A DNA stretch of 64,000 bases. It comes from VAZQ01 sp963835165. GTDB lineage: Bacteria > Pseudomonadota > Alphaproteobacteria > Rhizobiales > Xanthobacteraceae. A program made the translations under genes and the position numbers. Location of the stretch: NCBI GenBank assembly GCA_963835165.1, contig CAWIGD010000071.1, positions 124,001 through 188,000 on the forward strand, read 5' to 3'. This document shows positions 51,418-61,368 of this stretch, one piece after another (position 1 is the stretch's first letter; every line of letters starts with the position of its first letter). The notes under the pieces were generated by a model. That model made no database searches. It was not told where the DNA came from and saw only the letters and a program-made list of their open reading frames with translations.

Positions 51418-52131
51418 CTAGCGTTCCGCGACCTGATCAATCTGCCGACGGATCGCCTCGTAGCATTCGCAGGCTCGCGCCTCGAGCCCCTGCCGGTCGA
51501 CAATCTCGATTTGCCCACGATGGTAGCGAATGAGACCGGCTTGCTGCAGCACATTGGCGACGACGGTCACGGTGGTGCGGCGCACGCCGAGCATCTGCGA
51601 CAAAAATTCGTGGGTAAGCTTGATGGTGTTGCTGTCAAGGCGGTCGCGGGCCTGCAGCAGCCAGCGACTCAGACGCGCCTCGACCGCATGCAGGGCGTTG
51701 CAGGCAGCGGTTTGCTGGACCTGAATGAGCAACATCTCGCCATAGCGGACGACGATCCTGCAGACCGCGTCGCTGTCCTGGACTGCCTTGCGAAAATGCG
51801 GGGCCGCAATGCGCGTGGCGGCTCCCGCCACCTGGACGACCGCGCGCGTATGCGATCGGCGCTGCCCGAGCCCGGCGAATGAGCCGACTGCGCCTTCGTA
51901 ACCGATGGTCGCGGTCTCGATGGCATCGCCCTGCCGCATTACCGCCAGGAGCGAGATGATTCCATCGTGCGGGAAATAGACCTGATCAATGGGCTCGCCC
52001 TGTTCCTGCAGGACCGTGCCCTGTTCGAGCACGACGTCCTTGAGCTGCGGAGCGAGCAGTGCCAAATCCGCCGCAGGGAGGCCCGCCAGCAGCAGGTTGC
52101 GCCTGCCGGTACGGGATCGATCCAGCTGCAC
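51418..52131 (-). CDS. Crp/Fnr family transcriptional regulator
   Basis: 237 residues from a GTG at 52131, which has AGAGGG six bases upstream; the frame is open to 52332, so the start is uncertain. The sensor domain includes LLAGLPAADLALLAPQLKDV, QGEPIDQVYFPHDGIISLLA and ATIGYEGAVGSFAGLG. The C-terminal helix-turn-helix is THEFLSQMLGVRRTTVTVVA. The Fnr-type N-terminal Cys are missing. This subgroup is abundant in Bradyrhizobium-like genomes; effector and targets are unknown. Confidence 0.85.
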   Translation of the reverse strand: MQLDRSRTGRRNLLLAGLPAADLALLAPQLKDVVLEQGTVLQEQGEPIDQVYFPHDGIISLLAVMRQGDAIETATIGYEGAVGSFAGLGQRRSHTRAVVQVAGAATRIAAPHFRKAVQDSDAVCRIVVRYGEMLLIQVQQTAACNALHAVEARLSRWLLQARDRLDSNTIKLTHEFLSQMLGVRRTTVTVVANVLQQAGLIRYHRGQIEIVDRQGLEARACECYEAIRRQIDQVAER

Positions 52132-52802
52132 GTGTGCCCTCTCATGGCCGAGCTGGACACCGCTCAAATGCACAGCGCTCCGACCACGCGCCCGCTCCCG
52201 CCGGCGACTTGGTATGCCACCAGTAAGGAACTTGTCTGTGCGGTATCCGACAAAGATGCTAACGGGAGACGAGAGCAAATACCCTCGCCCCAACTGCTCA
52301 ACAGTCGCCGGAAAATCACGTTCTCTTTTCAATGCGCAGGTATGCGAAAAGTTCCATGGCTACCGATCCGTACTACTGCTGAAACCTGGGCACCTGATCG
52401 CCGTTACATGCGATCACTTCGGTTTCACTCGCTGATTTTCGTCGCCGCCGCACCAAGAGATGATCAGTGATTGCACGGTCGGCGCCTCGGCCTCTGGCCG
52501 AGCACGATTCGCCTAGTCTACAGGCCAGCGGACTAGCCCTCTGACCTAGGGCAACCATAAGCGCGCGGCCAGACGCGGATCGCTGCGAGCTTGATGACGC
52601 GAGGTCGGTTACTCGCCGCGGGCACGACATGGCGCCACCCCGAGACGGGGCCAAAATCGTTACCAATCGGACGAGCGGCGCGTCCATTGGCGTACGACGA
52701 TCGCGGAGTGAGCGCGATCAAAGTTGCCCAGGGAATCGTGACGCAATCGCCGGCGCCTCGTAAAGATGCGCGCCGAAGTGCGGTTACGAGGTTACGCGCT
52801 GG
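52132..52802. other. Long intergenic region, nothing recognised
   Basis: About 670 bases between the Crp-family gene and the dapA stop. Open frames on both strands lack ribosome-binding sites and family resemblance. I find no tRNA cloverleaf, repeat or strong hairpin. It could hold a small RNA or a decayed gene, but nothing in the sequence shows it. Confidence 0.4.
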
Positions 52803-53694
52803 CTAGTTGATCAAGCCGGCGTGGACCATCGCTTCGCGCACGGCGGTCTTGGTCTTATCCGCCAAACGAACCATCGGCAGCCGCACCGTGTCCGCGCATT
52901 TTCCCAGCAAGGACAGCGGCGTATTTCGCCGGCGCCGGATTGGTCTCGATGAACAAGGCCGTGTGCAGGGGCATCAACTTGTCCTGCAGCTTGAGCGCCG
53001 TCGCGTAGTCCCCCTTCAGGCAGGCATTCTGGAATTCCGCGCACAGCCTCGGAGCAACATTCGCGGTGACCGAGATACAGCCATGACCGCCATGTGCCAT
53101 GAAGCCGAGCGCAGTGGCATCCTCTCCCGAGAGCTGGTTGAAACCCTCCCCCATCGCGGCACGTTGCTGCGATACGCGCACCACGTTGGCGGTCGCGTCC
53201 TTCACGCCCGCGATGTTATCGAGCTCGAACAGCCGCCTCATGGTCTCGACCGACATGTCGATGACCGAGCGGGCCGGAATATTGTAGATGATGATCGGAA
53301 TGCGGATGGCGTCGTTGATCGCCTTGAAGTGCTGGTACATCCCCTCTTGCGTGGGCTTGTTGTAATAGGGCGTCACCACCAGCACGGCGTCGGCGCCCGA
53401 CTCTTGCGCGTGCTGGGCGAGTTCGATCGCCTCCTTGGTGGAGTTCGAGCCCGCCCCGGCGACCACCGGCACGCGGCCCTTCGCCTGCTCGATGCACCAC
53501 TGCACGATCTGCCCGTGCTCGTCGTGCGACAGCGTCGGGCTCTCGCCGGTGGTGCCCACCGGAACGAGGCCGCTGGTGCCCTCGGCGATCTGCCAGTCCA
53601 CCAGGCCGCGAAAAGCTTTCTCGTCAAGCGCGCCATTGCTGAAAGGAGTGACGAGCGCGGTAAACGAGCCCCTGAAGCTCGTCCTGACGGTCAT
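52803..53694 (-). CDS. dapA: 4-Hydroxy-tetrahydrodipicolinate synthase (DapA), frameshifted near the 3' end
   Basis: Condenses pyruvate with aspartate semialdehyde in lysine and peptidoglycan precursor synthesis; about 296 residues when intact. It has FTALVTPFSNGALDEKAF, VGTTGESPTLSHDEH, YYNKPTQEGMYQHF and the Schiff-base Lys in IAGVKDATAN. After YAAVLAGK the frame fails: one extra base in the TTTT run (52899-52902) leads to a stop near 52855. With three T, the sequence reads CADTVRLPMVRLADKTKTAV and ends VHAGLIN at 52803, the normal C-terminus. An indel error is likely, since the rest is perfectly conserved. Confidence 0.88.
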
Positions 53695-53978
53695 GATACG
53701 ATCCTCTGAGTGGTTCAGCGGGCGCGGAGCGAAGGCCTGGCGCCCGACTAAAGAGCCAATTGCTTAGCTGTTCGCGGGCCACGTCCGAAGCCCGCGACAT
53801 TGTTACCGGGAACCCCGGGCCGAAGGAAGCCCCCGGCCACCATGCCGCCGCCTTTTTGCCGCGGTGCGGCGCGATGGTCCGGTAGTTAGGTCTTCCTCAA
53901 TCTTATCAAATGAATAAGTATTGGATTGCGGCGGAACCGTAGCAAGGACGACACCTTGACCCACACCGGCCCACACGG
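53695..53978. promoter_or_regulatory. Divergent intergenic region between dapA and the lytic transglycosylase
   Basis: About 280 bases holding promoters for both genes. The AT-rich tract ATCTTATCAAATGAATAAGTAT (given in two parts: ATCTTATCAAATG, AATAAGTAT; 53900-53922) is the most promoter-like sequence. No operator dyad is evident. The true transglycosylase start may also lie in its right end. Confidence 0.4.
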
Positions 53979-56079
53979 TTGTTGACCGCGCTGCTGGCCG
54001 GCGGGGCCGTGGTTATCGCGTTGCAGGCCGACTACGGCCTACGCGTGCCGGTTCCGAAGCCACGGCCTGCAAGCGCGCCCGCGAAGACCGGTGCCAAGCC
54101 CAGCGAGACCGCGGCAGCGCCGCGTGCGGCGACCCCATCCGCTCGGTTCGCGGTCGCCGCCAGTGAGACGATCTCCTCCGCGGACCTCGCCGTCCCTGAA
54201 GGAAGCGGTCAGCGTCGCGCGCCGGGGCAAGACGACACAAGCCGAAGATCTGCAGAAGACCATCACCGATCCGGTCGCGCGCAAGCTGGTCGAATGGGCA
54301 ATCCTGCGCAGCGACGGCACCAACAGCATCGACTTGCGCCGCTACATGGCTTTCATCAACGACAATCCGAGCTGGCCGGCCGTCGGCCTGCTGCGCCGCC
54401 GGGCTGAAGCCACGCTGTGGGCAGACCGTCTCGATCCGGCTTTCGTGCGCTCGTTCTTCGCCAAGGAGCGACCCACCACGACGAAGGGAAAGTTCGCGCT
54501 CGCCCGCGCGCTGCTGCTGCAGGGCGACCGCGCCGGCGCACAGAGCCTGGTGCGCGAGGCCTGGCGCAATGACGAGTTCTCGGACGACCTCGAGGGCTTG
54601 GCCCTCGATGTCTTCCAGGGTCTCATCACGCCGGCCGACCACAAGGCGCGCATGGACATGCGGCTGTATGCGGAAGATACCGAAGGGGGGCTGCGCTCCG
54701 CCAATCGCGCCGGCGGCAATGCGCCGGTCATCGCCAGGGCGCGCATCGCCGTGATCAACAAGGCCGCGAACGCCAAGGCGCTGCTCGATGCAGCGCCGGC
54801 GGAAGCGCATCGCGACATCGGATACATTTTCAGCCGCGCCCAGTTTCTTCGTCGTGCCGACAAGGCAGCCGAGGCCGCCGAGCTGATCCTGTCGGTGCCG
54901 AACGACCCCGGCCAAGCGATCAACTCGGATCAGTGGTGGATCGAGCGGCGTCTGGTCGCCCGCAAGCTTCTCGACCTCGATGAGGATAAGACCGCCTATC
55001 GCGTCGCGCGCGACGCGGTGATCCCGAGCAAGGACAACTACCGCGCCGAGCATCAGTTCACCGCCGGCTGGATCGCCTTGCGCTTCCTCAATGATCCCGC
55101 GACCGCGCTTGCCCATTTCGCCAAAGTCGGACAGGGCAATCACAACCCGATCACGCTCGCGCGCGCGGGTTACTGGCAGGGACGCGCGGCGGAGGCGATG
55201 GGGCGCCGAGACGAGGCGCGCGCGCACTACGAGGCGGCCGCACGGTACTCCACCGCCTATTACGGCCAGATCGCGCGTGCGCGCCTCGGCCACAAGGACC
55301 TCGTGCTGCGCCCGCCGCCGGAACCCGCGCCGGATCGCGCCCGGCTCGAGGTCGCACGCGCGATCGAACTGCTCTATGCGATCGACGAACGCGATCTGAT
55401 CGCGGGCTCGCTGGCCGATCTCGGCGAACGCTCGAGCGACGCCGTCGGGCTCGCGGCAATCGGCGAGGTCGCCGCCCGTCAAAGGGACGCACGCGCCATG
55501 GTGCTGTTGGGCAAGTCGGCGCTCGGGCGCGGACTCCCGCTCGAACATTATGCCTTTCCGACCTTCGGCATTCCCGACTATCAGCCGATCGGACCGACGA
55601 CCGAACCGGCCGTGGTCTACGCCATCGCGCGCCAGGAGAGCACCTTCAATCCGCGAACGGTATCGAGCGCGCGCGCCATGGGCCTGATGCAGGTCACGCC
55701 CGAGGCCGGCCGCTACGTGACCAAGAAGTTCGGGGCAACGTATGACGAGAAGCGGCTGCTGGGCGACCAGGCCTATAACGTCGCGCTGGGCGCGGCGGAG
55801 CTCGGCGATCTCTACGCCGACTATCGCGGCTCGCATATCTTGACCTTCGCCGGCTACAATGCCGGGCGCGGCCGGGTGAAGGAATGGATCTCCAGATATG
55901 GCGATCCGCGCGATCCCAAGGTCGACCCGATCGACTGGGTCGAGCGCATTCCATTTTCCGAGACGCGCAACTACGTCCAACGCGTGCTGGAAAATCTCCA
56001 AGTCTATCGCGTGCGCTTCGGCGGCGGGGCGAAGCTGCTGATCGAGGCGGACCTGCGGCGCGGCGCGGCCACGAATTGA
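53979..56079 (+). CDS. Soluble lytic murein transglycosylase (Slt70-like), frameshifted near the N-terminus
   Basis: Periplasmic enzyme that cleaves peptidoglycan to 1,6-anhydro products, about 700 residues when joined. The N-terminal part (LLTALLAGGAVVIALQADYG, a signal/anchor) is in one frame up to ISSADLAV. From LKEAVSVARRGKTTQAEDLQ onward the frame is +1; the join is a CCC run at 54194-54196. A long alpha-superhelical U-domain precedes the catalytic SLT domain: AIARQESTFNPRTVSSARAM (catalytic Glu), GLMQVTPEAGRYV and FAGYNAGRGRVKEW. The first codon is uncertain: TTG 53979 or a start slightly upstream. Confidence 0.85.
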
Positions 56080-56197
56080 TTGCCCGCCCGACACGACTGG
56101 CGTCACGACCGGATCAGCGCTCATGCGCCGCAACTTGCGCCGACAAGGCCGGGCTGTTGAATAATCTCGGACGATACGGCGGGCGGCCGCCCGCCGC

Positions 56198-57160
56198 TTA
56201 CGGCAGGTTGAACATGATCAGCTGGTCGGTGATTCCGCCACCGCCCGGCGTGAGTGAGCCGCCGACGAAATACGCATTCGATCCAATCACCGCACCGCCG
56301 AAACCGTGCCGCCCCGCCGGCATGGGCGCGAGCGTGACCCAGCGGTCGAGCTTGCCGTCGTAGCCTTCGTTCTCGGGGAAGGTATGACTGGGCGGAAGCT
56401 CCCCACCGAGTACCAGGATCATGTCCTTGTAGAGCAGCGCAGCGACGCCGCTGCGCGGCGTCGGCAGCGGCGCCGCCGACGTCCATCGGTCCGTCGCGGG
56501 ATCATAGATGTCATGCTGGCCAGTGCGGTCGGCCGGGCCAGCCAGGCGTCCGCCAATGGCATGGATTTTTCCTCCCGCAGCGACCAAGGCCATGTGGTCG
56601 CGCGGACGAGGCAGCGGCGCGGCCGTGCTCCATTTTGCGGTCGTGGGATCATAGACGTCGTGCGTTGCGACCGTTACGCCATCGAGGCCGCGTCCGCCGA
56701 CGACGTGAAGCCTGGCGTCGAGCACGGCCACTCCGACCGACGCGCGCGGAGCCGGCATGGGTGTGAGGGTCTGCCAGTTGTCGCCGGAGGGATCATATTC
56801 GAACACCACATCGCCCGCGCCTTGGTGGACGGACGATGTGAACCCGCCAAAGGCATAGATTTTGCCGTTGAGCACGGCGACGCCGAGGTGGTCGCGCGCC
56901 TGCGGCAACGGCGCACGTGGGCGCCAGCGATCAGTGGCCGGGTCGTATTCCTCGTTGCGCGGCACCGCTTTGCCCGCAACGCCACCGCCGAGAGCGAAGA
57001 GTTTGTCTCCAACCGCCGCCGCTGCCACCTCCCCGCGCACTGCCGGCATCGGCGCTTTTTGCGTCCACGTTCCGGGCGGCGTTTGCGATTGCGCTGGAGC
57101 GAGCGTGGCGACCAGCAAACCACCAGCGAACAGCAACGCAATGACCGCGATCCCCTGCAT
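56198..57160 (-). CDS. Secreted kelch-repeat protein
   Basis: 320 residues with a signal peptide (MQGIAVIALLFAGGLLVATL, cleavage near AQS). Six kelch blades follow, each with a Gly-Gly pair and spaced aromatic residues: KLFALGGGVAGKA, KIYAFGGFTSSVH, RLHVVGGRGLDG, KIHAIGGRLAG, MILVLGGELPPS and NAYFVGGSLTPG. A six-bladed beta-propeller in the periplasm is expected; no enzymatic residues can be named. GGGAGG precedes the ATG at 57160. The frame continues upstream into another gene, which is not part of this protein. Confidence 0.85.
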   Translation of the reverse strand: MQGIAVIALLFAGGLLVATLAPAQSQTPPGTWTQKAPMPAVRGEVAAAAVGDKLFALGGGVAGKAVPRNEEYDPATDRWRPRAPLPQARDHLGVAVLNGKIYAFGGFTSSVHQGAGDVVFEYDPSGDNWQTLTPMPAPRASVGVAVLDARLHVVGGRGLDGVTVATHDVYDPTTAKWSTAAPLPRPRDHMALVAAGGKIHAIGGRLAGPADRTGQHDIYDPATDRWTSAAPLPTPRSGVAALLYKDMILVLGGELPPSHTFPENEGYDGKLDRWVTLAPMPAGRHGFGGAVIGSNAYFVGGSLTPGGGGITDQLIMFNLP

Positions 57161-57285
57161 GCGAACCTCCCGCTCTGGCTCGGGCTTTGGCCTTCTCAAC
57201 CGACGCGACGGATCGCGTACCCGTCGAGCAGGCCGCGCCCTCTCTACAGCCGGATGAAGGCTATCATGCAATGACCGCGACGCGC

Positions 57286-57601
57286 TCACGAGCCTTCTGG
57301 TCCGGGCGCGGCATGCCAGACCTGCATGTGCTCCAGGCCCTGGAAGATGGGCAGCGAGAGCCCGTGCCCGGGCGTAGTACCGGCGATCGCATCCCGCGGC
57401 GCACCTTGAGCCAGGAAGCGCGCTCCGAAGGACTGACCCAGGGGACCCTGCCAGTCGGCATAGGTCCTCGAACCGGGCGCGGCGCTTCGATGAAGCGCCG
57501 CGACTGGTGGAGATGACGTGCGCCTCGATCGTATGAACGGCGGCCGCCCCTGCAGCCGCGACAGCGAGAGCCGCCACCATGAATTTGGTGATCGTTTTCA
57601 T
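57286..57601 (-). pseudogene. Small secreted protein with hairpin-associated frameshift
   Basis: MKTITKFMVAALAVAAAGAA is a clear signal peptide, followed by VHTIEAHVIST. After about residue 40 the sensible reading moves to another frame: GSRTYADWQGPLGQSF, GARFLAQGAPRDAIAG, then FQGLEHMQVWHA, with a TGA at 57286-57288. The change of frame falls at an 11-bp perfect inverted repeat with a 3-base loop (57478-57502). The repaired product would have about 105 residues. I recognise no family. Decay, a sequencing artefact at the hairpin, or a wrong reconstruction are all possible. Confidence 0.5.
57478..57502. repeat. 11-bp perfect inverted repeat with 3-base loop
   Basis: CGCGGCGCTTC (57478-57488) and GAAGCGCCGCG (57492-57502) flank GAT. 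The very GC-rich stem lies within the small secreted-protein gene exactly where its frame breaks. Confidence 0.9.
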
Positions 57602-57809
57602 AGTCTTTTCCTGCGTGTGAACACTGAGCTCGGGTTGCGCGGGTAAACGGCAGCCTCGGCCTGGGGATGAGATAAGTGTCGTATGCTGCGTTGCAACAGG
57701 CCACTTGCTGCGCCGCAGCTATGCACTGCGCGCATGAGCCAAGATGCTGATTTAATTATGTAAAAACAGACGGCCCGCTCTGGCATCGCGCACGGCCAGC
57801 CGCATTTCC

Positions 57810-60230
57810 CTACCCATTCTTGCGCACCCAGAACTGGTACATGCCGGCAAACGCGCCGGGATTTTCGGTCTCGAAGTCCTGCCACAGGCCCAGATCGCTC
57901 GTCGCATCGGGCTGCGGGAAGCGCGCACGGAACCGGCGGATGAGGCTGGGATCGCAGATGAAGCCGAGAAACTCGATGTCGTTTTGACGGATGAAATCCG
58001 CGACCTCGGACAATATCATTTGATGCTCCTGCACATGGAAGAGCATGTCGCGGCATTCGCTGACGGTGAAGAAGTCGAGATGCTGGGCAACGCCTCGTGC
58101 CAGCTCCCCCGCCGGAAGCTGCAAGATATCCTGTCGGCTGCGTCGAATGTCTTGTGCGGTTGGAGCGTAACCGCGCTCGGCAATGAGGGCGCGCGCCGCA
58201 TCGACGTCCCGGCGGCCGAGCCTGCTGTAGAGTCCGACCCGCATGAAGCCGCCGGGCCGCAACAGCGAGAGCAGGACCCGCCAACCGGCCCAGGGGTCGG
58301 CCATGTGATGGAGCACGCCGCTGGCGTCCACGATGTCGAAGGTTCGGCCAATCCCTCCGAGCTTGAGAATGTCGGCTTCACCAAAGGCGATATTGGTCAA
58401 TCCCAGAGCCAACGCCTGGCGCTTGGCATAGCAGAGGCTCGCCAGGCTGAGATCGACGGCCAGCACCAGAGCACCTTTGAAGTCTCGCGCCGTCTCGACC
58501 AGATTTTGCCCGGTCCCGCAGCCGGCAACGAGGATGTCGGTTCTGTCGTGTCGACCCAACTCGGGACGCGGCTTGAACCAGTCCCCGAAATATTGCGGCA
58601 TGGTTTTCGGCTCACCGGCCGGCGCGGGCCTCACCCATCTTGGATATGGATTGTCCTCGTATTGCTGCTTGACCTTGAGCGAGACGTCATCGGCGATGGC
58701 GGTGAGGTGCGGAATGAAATCGCGCGCGAGCCGCTCGTCCAGGGGCTCGCGCACCTGCTGGGTCAGAAGGGCACCGACCGAAGGAGACCAAGCTCTCTCG
58801 AGCAGCGCGTCCGCCCCGGGTAGCGAATGGAGCGGCAGGTAGGAGCCGACCGCGATCATCCAGAGCACCGGGACGGCGGCTCCGGAGGCCATGGTGCGCA
58901 CCAAACGCTGGCGCATCCGCTCCAGCTGTGCCAGTTCCTCGGGCGTGGCATCGAATACGTATTCGTTGATGAAGCATTGCCGTGCCAATGCACAGCAAAA
59001 GCGCAACAGGCCGTCTTCGGTGGGTGTCGCCGGCCCCTCGCCCGCGGCATCGAGCAGGATCGCGCGTATCCCGGTGAGACAGCGCTCAAGCTCGACGTCG
59101 TACACGGGTACGTTTTCGAGCAAGACGCGCAACAACTCATCGTCGGCGATCGCGGCAAGGCGACCAGCCAAATCCTCGATCTTGAGCCGCGTCGGCCACG
59201 CGGCGGCTGCGCGGGCGCAGCAGTGCATGACCGCAGGGTTGAGCTTGACCAGGCTCGCGGCCGGAAGCGCGAGGTCGGTCGATCGGTCCCATGGCTCCGA
59301 CAATGCCCGCAGCATCAGGGGGCGAATGCCGAGAGCGTCGGAGGTGAATTTCCGGTTCCTGACGCAATCCACAAACAGCGCCTTGGCCGCATTGGTTTCC
59401 TTGACGGCAAGGACGCGTGTCACAGCCGCCAGTGCGCGTGCCCTGGAGGCAGGGTCCGGGCTATGGGCCAGGAGCGAATGAACCAGGTGATCGAGCGTGG
59501 CGGGGTGGTCAGGCGCAAGCGCAAGTGCACTTTCGAAATTTGCGACCGCCGCTTCGATCCGACCGAGCTTCAGAAGCACGCTGCCGCGGCCGTTGAAGGC
59601 ATCGACGTAACGGCGATTGGCGGCGAGCGCCAGGTCATAGCTCGCCAGCGCCTCCTCGTAACGCGCAAGCTGGGCGAGCACATTGCCGCGGTTGAAGTGG
59701 GCTTCAGGAAAGTTATTTCGCAGCGCCAAGGCCCGGTCGTAGCTGCTGATCGCGTCGTCATGGCGGCCGAGCCGATGCAGCGCGGTGCCCAAGTTGAGCC
59801 AGTCGCCGATCGAGGCGGGCTGCAAGGCGACCGCACGTTCGTAGCTCGTGACCGCTTCCGCGGTGCGACCGAGCTCCATCAATGCGCTCGCCCGGTTGCC
59901 GTGCGCATCGGCAAGATCCGGCTGATGGACGATCGCATGGTCGAAGCTCGTGAGCGCTTCCTCGTGCCGGCCGAGCCGGCTCAACGCCATGCCGAGAAGA
60001 TTGTGCGCGCGGGGCTGATGCGGCTCGCTCGTGAGCGAGCGCCGTGCCAGCTCGATGCCTTCGCCGAAGCGCCCCTGCTGGCATTCAATCACCGCCAAAT
60101 GGTAGAGCGCCGTCGCGTGATCAGGTTCGCTCCGCAGCACCTGCCGATAGCAGCGCTCGGCGTCGGCCACCGCCCCCTGCCGGTGCAGGCGACCAGCCTC
60201 CTGCAGCAAGTCTGCGCTCGGAACTTCCAT
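57810..60230 (-). CDS. TPR-repeat protein fused to a C-terminal SAM-dependent methyltransferase
   Basis: 806 residues. Residues about 1-265 hold seven to eight tetratricopeptide repeats (AHNLLGMALSRLGRHEEALT, DWLNLGTALHRLGRHDDAIS, AHFNRGNVLAQLARYEEALA). A helical linker region (about 270-525) has no motif I know. Residues about 540-700 are a class I methyltransferase: ILVAGCGTGQNLVETA (motif I), VLAVDLSLASLCYAKRQALA, DIVDASGVLHHMADPWAGWR and LLRPGGFMRVGLYS. The linker end carries YEDNPYPRWVR, a sequence typical of this fusion family. TPRs suggest a protein partner or substrate; the methyl acceptor is unknown. It stands alone. Confidence 0.87.
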   Translation of the reverse strand: MEVPSADLLQEAGRLHRQGAVADAERCYRQVLRSEPDHATALYHLAVIECQQGRFGEGIELARRSLTSEPHQPRAHNLLGMALSRLGRHEEALTSFDHAIVHQPDLADAHGNRASALMELGRTAEAVTSYERAVALQPASIGDWLNLGTALHRLGRHDDAISSYDRALALRNNFPEAHFNRGNVLAQLARYEEALASYDLALAANRRYVDAFNGRGSVLLKLGRIEAAVANFESALALAPDHPATLDHLVHSLLAHSPDPASRARALAAVTRVLAVKETNAAKALFVDCVRNRKFTSDALGIRPLMLRALSEPWDRSTDLALPAASLVKLNPAVMHCCARAAAAWPTRLKIEDLAGRLAAIADDELLRVLLENVPVYDVELERCLTGIRAILLDAAGEGPATPTEDGLLRFCCALARQCFINEYVFDATPEELAQLERMRQRLVRTMASGAAVPVLWMIAVGSYLPLHSLPGADALLERAWSPSVGALLTQQVREPLDERLARDFIPHLTAIADDVSLKVKQQYEDNPYPRWVRPAPAGEPKTMPQYFGDWFKPRPELGRHDRTDILVAGCGTGQNLVETARDFKGALVLAVDLSLASLCYAKRQALALGLTNIAFGEADILKLGGIGRTFDIVDASGVLHHMADPWAGWRVLLSLLRPGGFMRVGLYSRLGRRDVDAARALIAERGYAPTAQDIRRSRQDILQLPAGELARGVAQHLDFFTVSECRDMLFHVQEHQMILSEVADFIRQNDIEFLGFICDPSLIRRFRARFPQPDATSDLGLWQDFETENPGAFAGMYQFWVRKNG

Positions 60231-60247
60231 GGGATAATCCTGGGCCT

Positions 60248-60321
60248 AGTGCGGTGGATTCGAAGTTCCTATCATCGTAGCCGCAAGCTCGCTTAGGAAC
60301 TTCAAATCCAAAATCCGCACT
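60248..60321. repeat. Large imperfect inverted repeat upstream of the TPR-methyltransferase gene
   Basis: AGTGCGG (60248-60254) with CCGCACT (60315-60321), and GGATTCGAAGTTCCTA (60256-60271) with TAGGAACTTCAAATCC (60294-60309; one mismatch), form nested arms around a 22-base loop. A second, smaller dyad (TCCGAAGTTCGC at 60352 and GCGGACTTCGGA at about 60384) follows. The organisation resembles a small non-autonomous palindromic element. Confidence 0.75.
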
Positions 60322-60474
60322 GGAATCATGATTGTCTAGTGTCCCCTTGAGTCCGAAGTTCGCATTAGGGGATGCGAGGGTTCGCGGACTTCGGAAACTG
60401 GGCGGTCGGCGCAGCTATATACCGCATCGCGCCACCGCCACGAAACACGAATTGTCGCGGATCGAGAATCGGAA

Positions 60475-61368
60475 ATGAGCGCCAGTCCTGCAACAAGCAT
60501 CTTTGTCACAGCCCAAGACGGGCTCAGACTCCATGTGCGCAGCTATGGGCCGCGAACCGGCGCCGGCCTGCCGGTCGTCTGTCTGCCCGGACTTGCGCGC
60601 ACCGGCGCCGACTTCGACATGCTGGCGGCCAGGCTTGCGAGCGATCCGGAAAGACCGCGGCGCGTGCTCGCCCTCGACTCGCGTGGCCGCGGCCGATCCG
60701 ATTACGATCCCGATCCGGCAAACTATAGCTTGGCGGTCGAACTCGCCGATCTTATCGCGGTGCTGACCGCGCTCGGCATCGCCCGGGCGGTCTTCGTTGG
60801 AACGTCGCGCGGCGGGCTCCTGACGATGCTGCTCGCGGTGGCCCGCCCGACGGCGATCGCCGGCTGCGTGCTCAACGACATCGGCCCCGTGATCGACCTC
60901 AAAGGGCTCGTTCGAATCAAAAGCTATGTGGGCAAACTGCCGCAGCCCGCGAGCTTCCAGCAAGCAGCCGACATCCTGCGGGGGTCGTTCGGAAGCCAGT
61001 TCCCCAAGTTGGACGACGACGACTGGGACGCATTCGCGCGCCGCACTTTCAAGGAGGCCGGCGGACGCATCGTGCCCGATTACGATGTGAAGCTGGCCAC
61101 CGCGCTCGAGGCAACCGACCTCGAACGGCCGCTTCCGGCGCTGTGGAAGGAATTCGACGCGCTTGCCCGCGTGCCGGCCATGGTGATCCGCGGCGGCAAT
61201 TCGGACATTCTGTCGGCAGCCACCGTCGAAGCCATGCGGACGCGCCGCACCAGCCTCGACGTCGTCGAGGTGCCGGACGAGGGGCATGCGCCGATGCTCA
61301 CCGGCGACGACATCATCGGCCGCATTGCGTCATTCGTGAAATTTTGCGAGCGGAGCAACCAGCATTGA
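60475..61368 (+). CDS. Alpha/beta hydrolase
   Basis: 297-residue cytoplasmic hydrolase. The oxyanion region is VVCLPGLARTGADFDMLAAR, the nucleophile elbow VFVGTSRGGLLTMLLAVA (Ser in GTSRG), the acid probably Asp in VIRGGNSDILS, and the His VPDEGHAPML. The cap domain includes DDWDAFARRTFKEAGGRIVP. Related proteins are esterases or C-C bond hydrolases; substrate unknown. It has its own promoter region upstream, shared with the inverted repeat. Confidence 0.88.
   Translation: MSASPATSIFVTAQDGLRLHVRSYGPRTGAGLPVVCLPGLARTGADFDMLAARLASDPERPRRVLALDSRGRGRSDYDPDPANYSLAVELADLIAVLTALGIARAVFVGTSRGGLLTMLLAVARPTAIAGCVLNDIGPVIDLKGLVRIKSYVGKLPQPASFQQAADILRGSFGSQFPKLDDDDWDAFARRTFKEAGGRIVPDYDVKLATALEATDLERPLPALWKEFDALARVPAMVIRGGNSDILSAATVEAMRTRRTSLDVVEVPDEGHAPMLTGDDIIGRIASFVKFCERSNQH

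Noticed and set aside
52132..52802. Small open frames in the long gap before dapA
   Set aside because: None has a ribosome-binding site, signal sequence or family resemblance.
54013..56133. 706-codon minus-strand open frame
   Set aside because: Lies wholly opposite the lytic transglycosylase, which has clear catalytic motifs; the antisense protein has none.
58827..60296. 489-codon plus-strand open frame
   Set aside because: Antisense to the TPR region of the TPR-methyltransferase; no recognisable domain.
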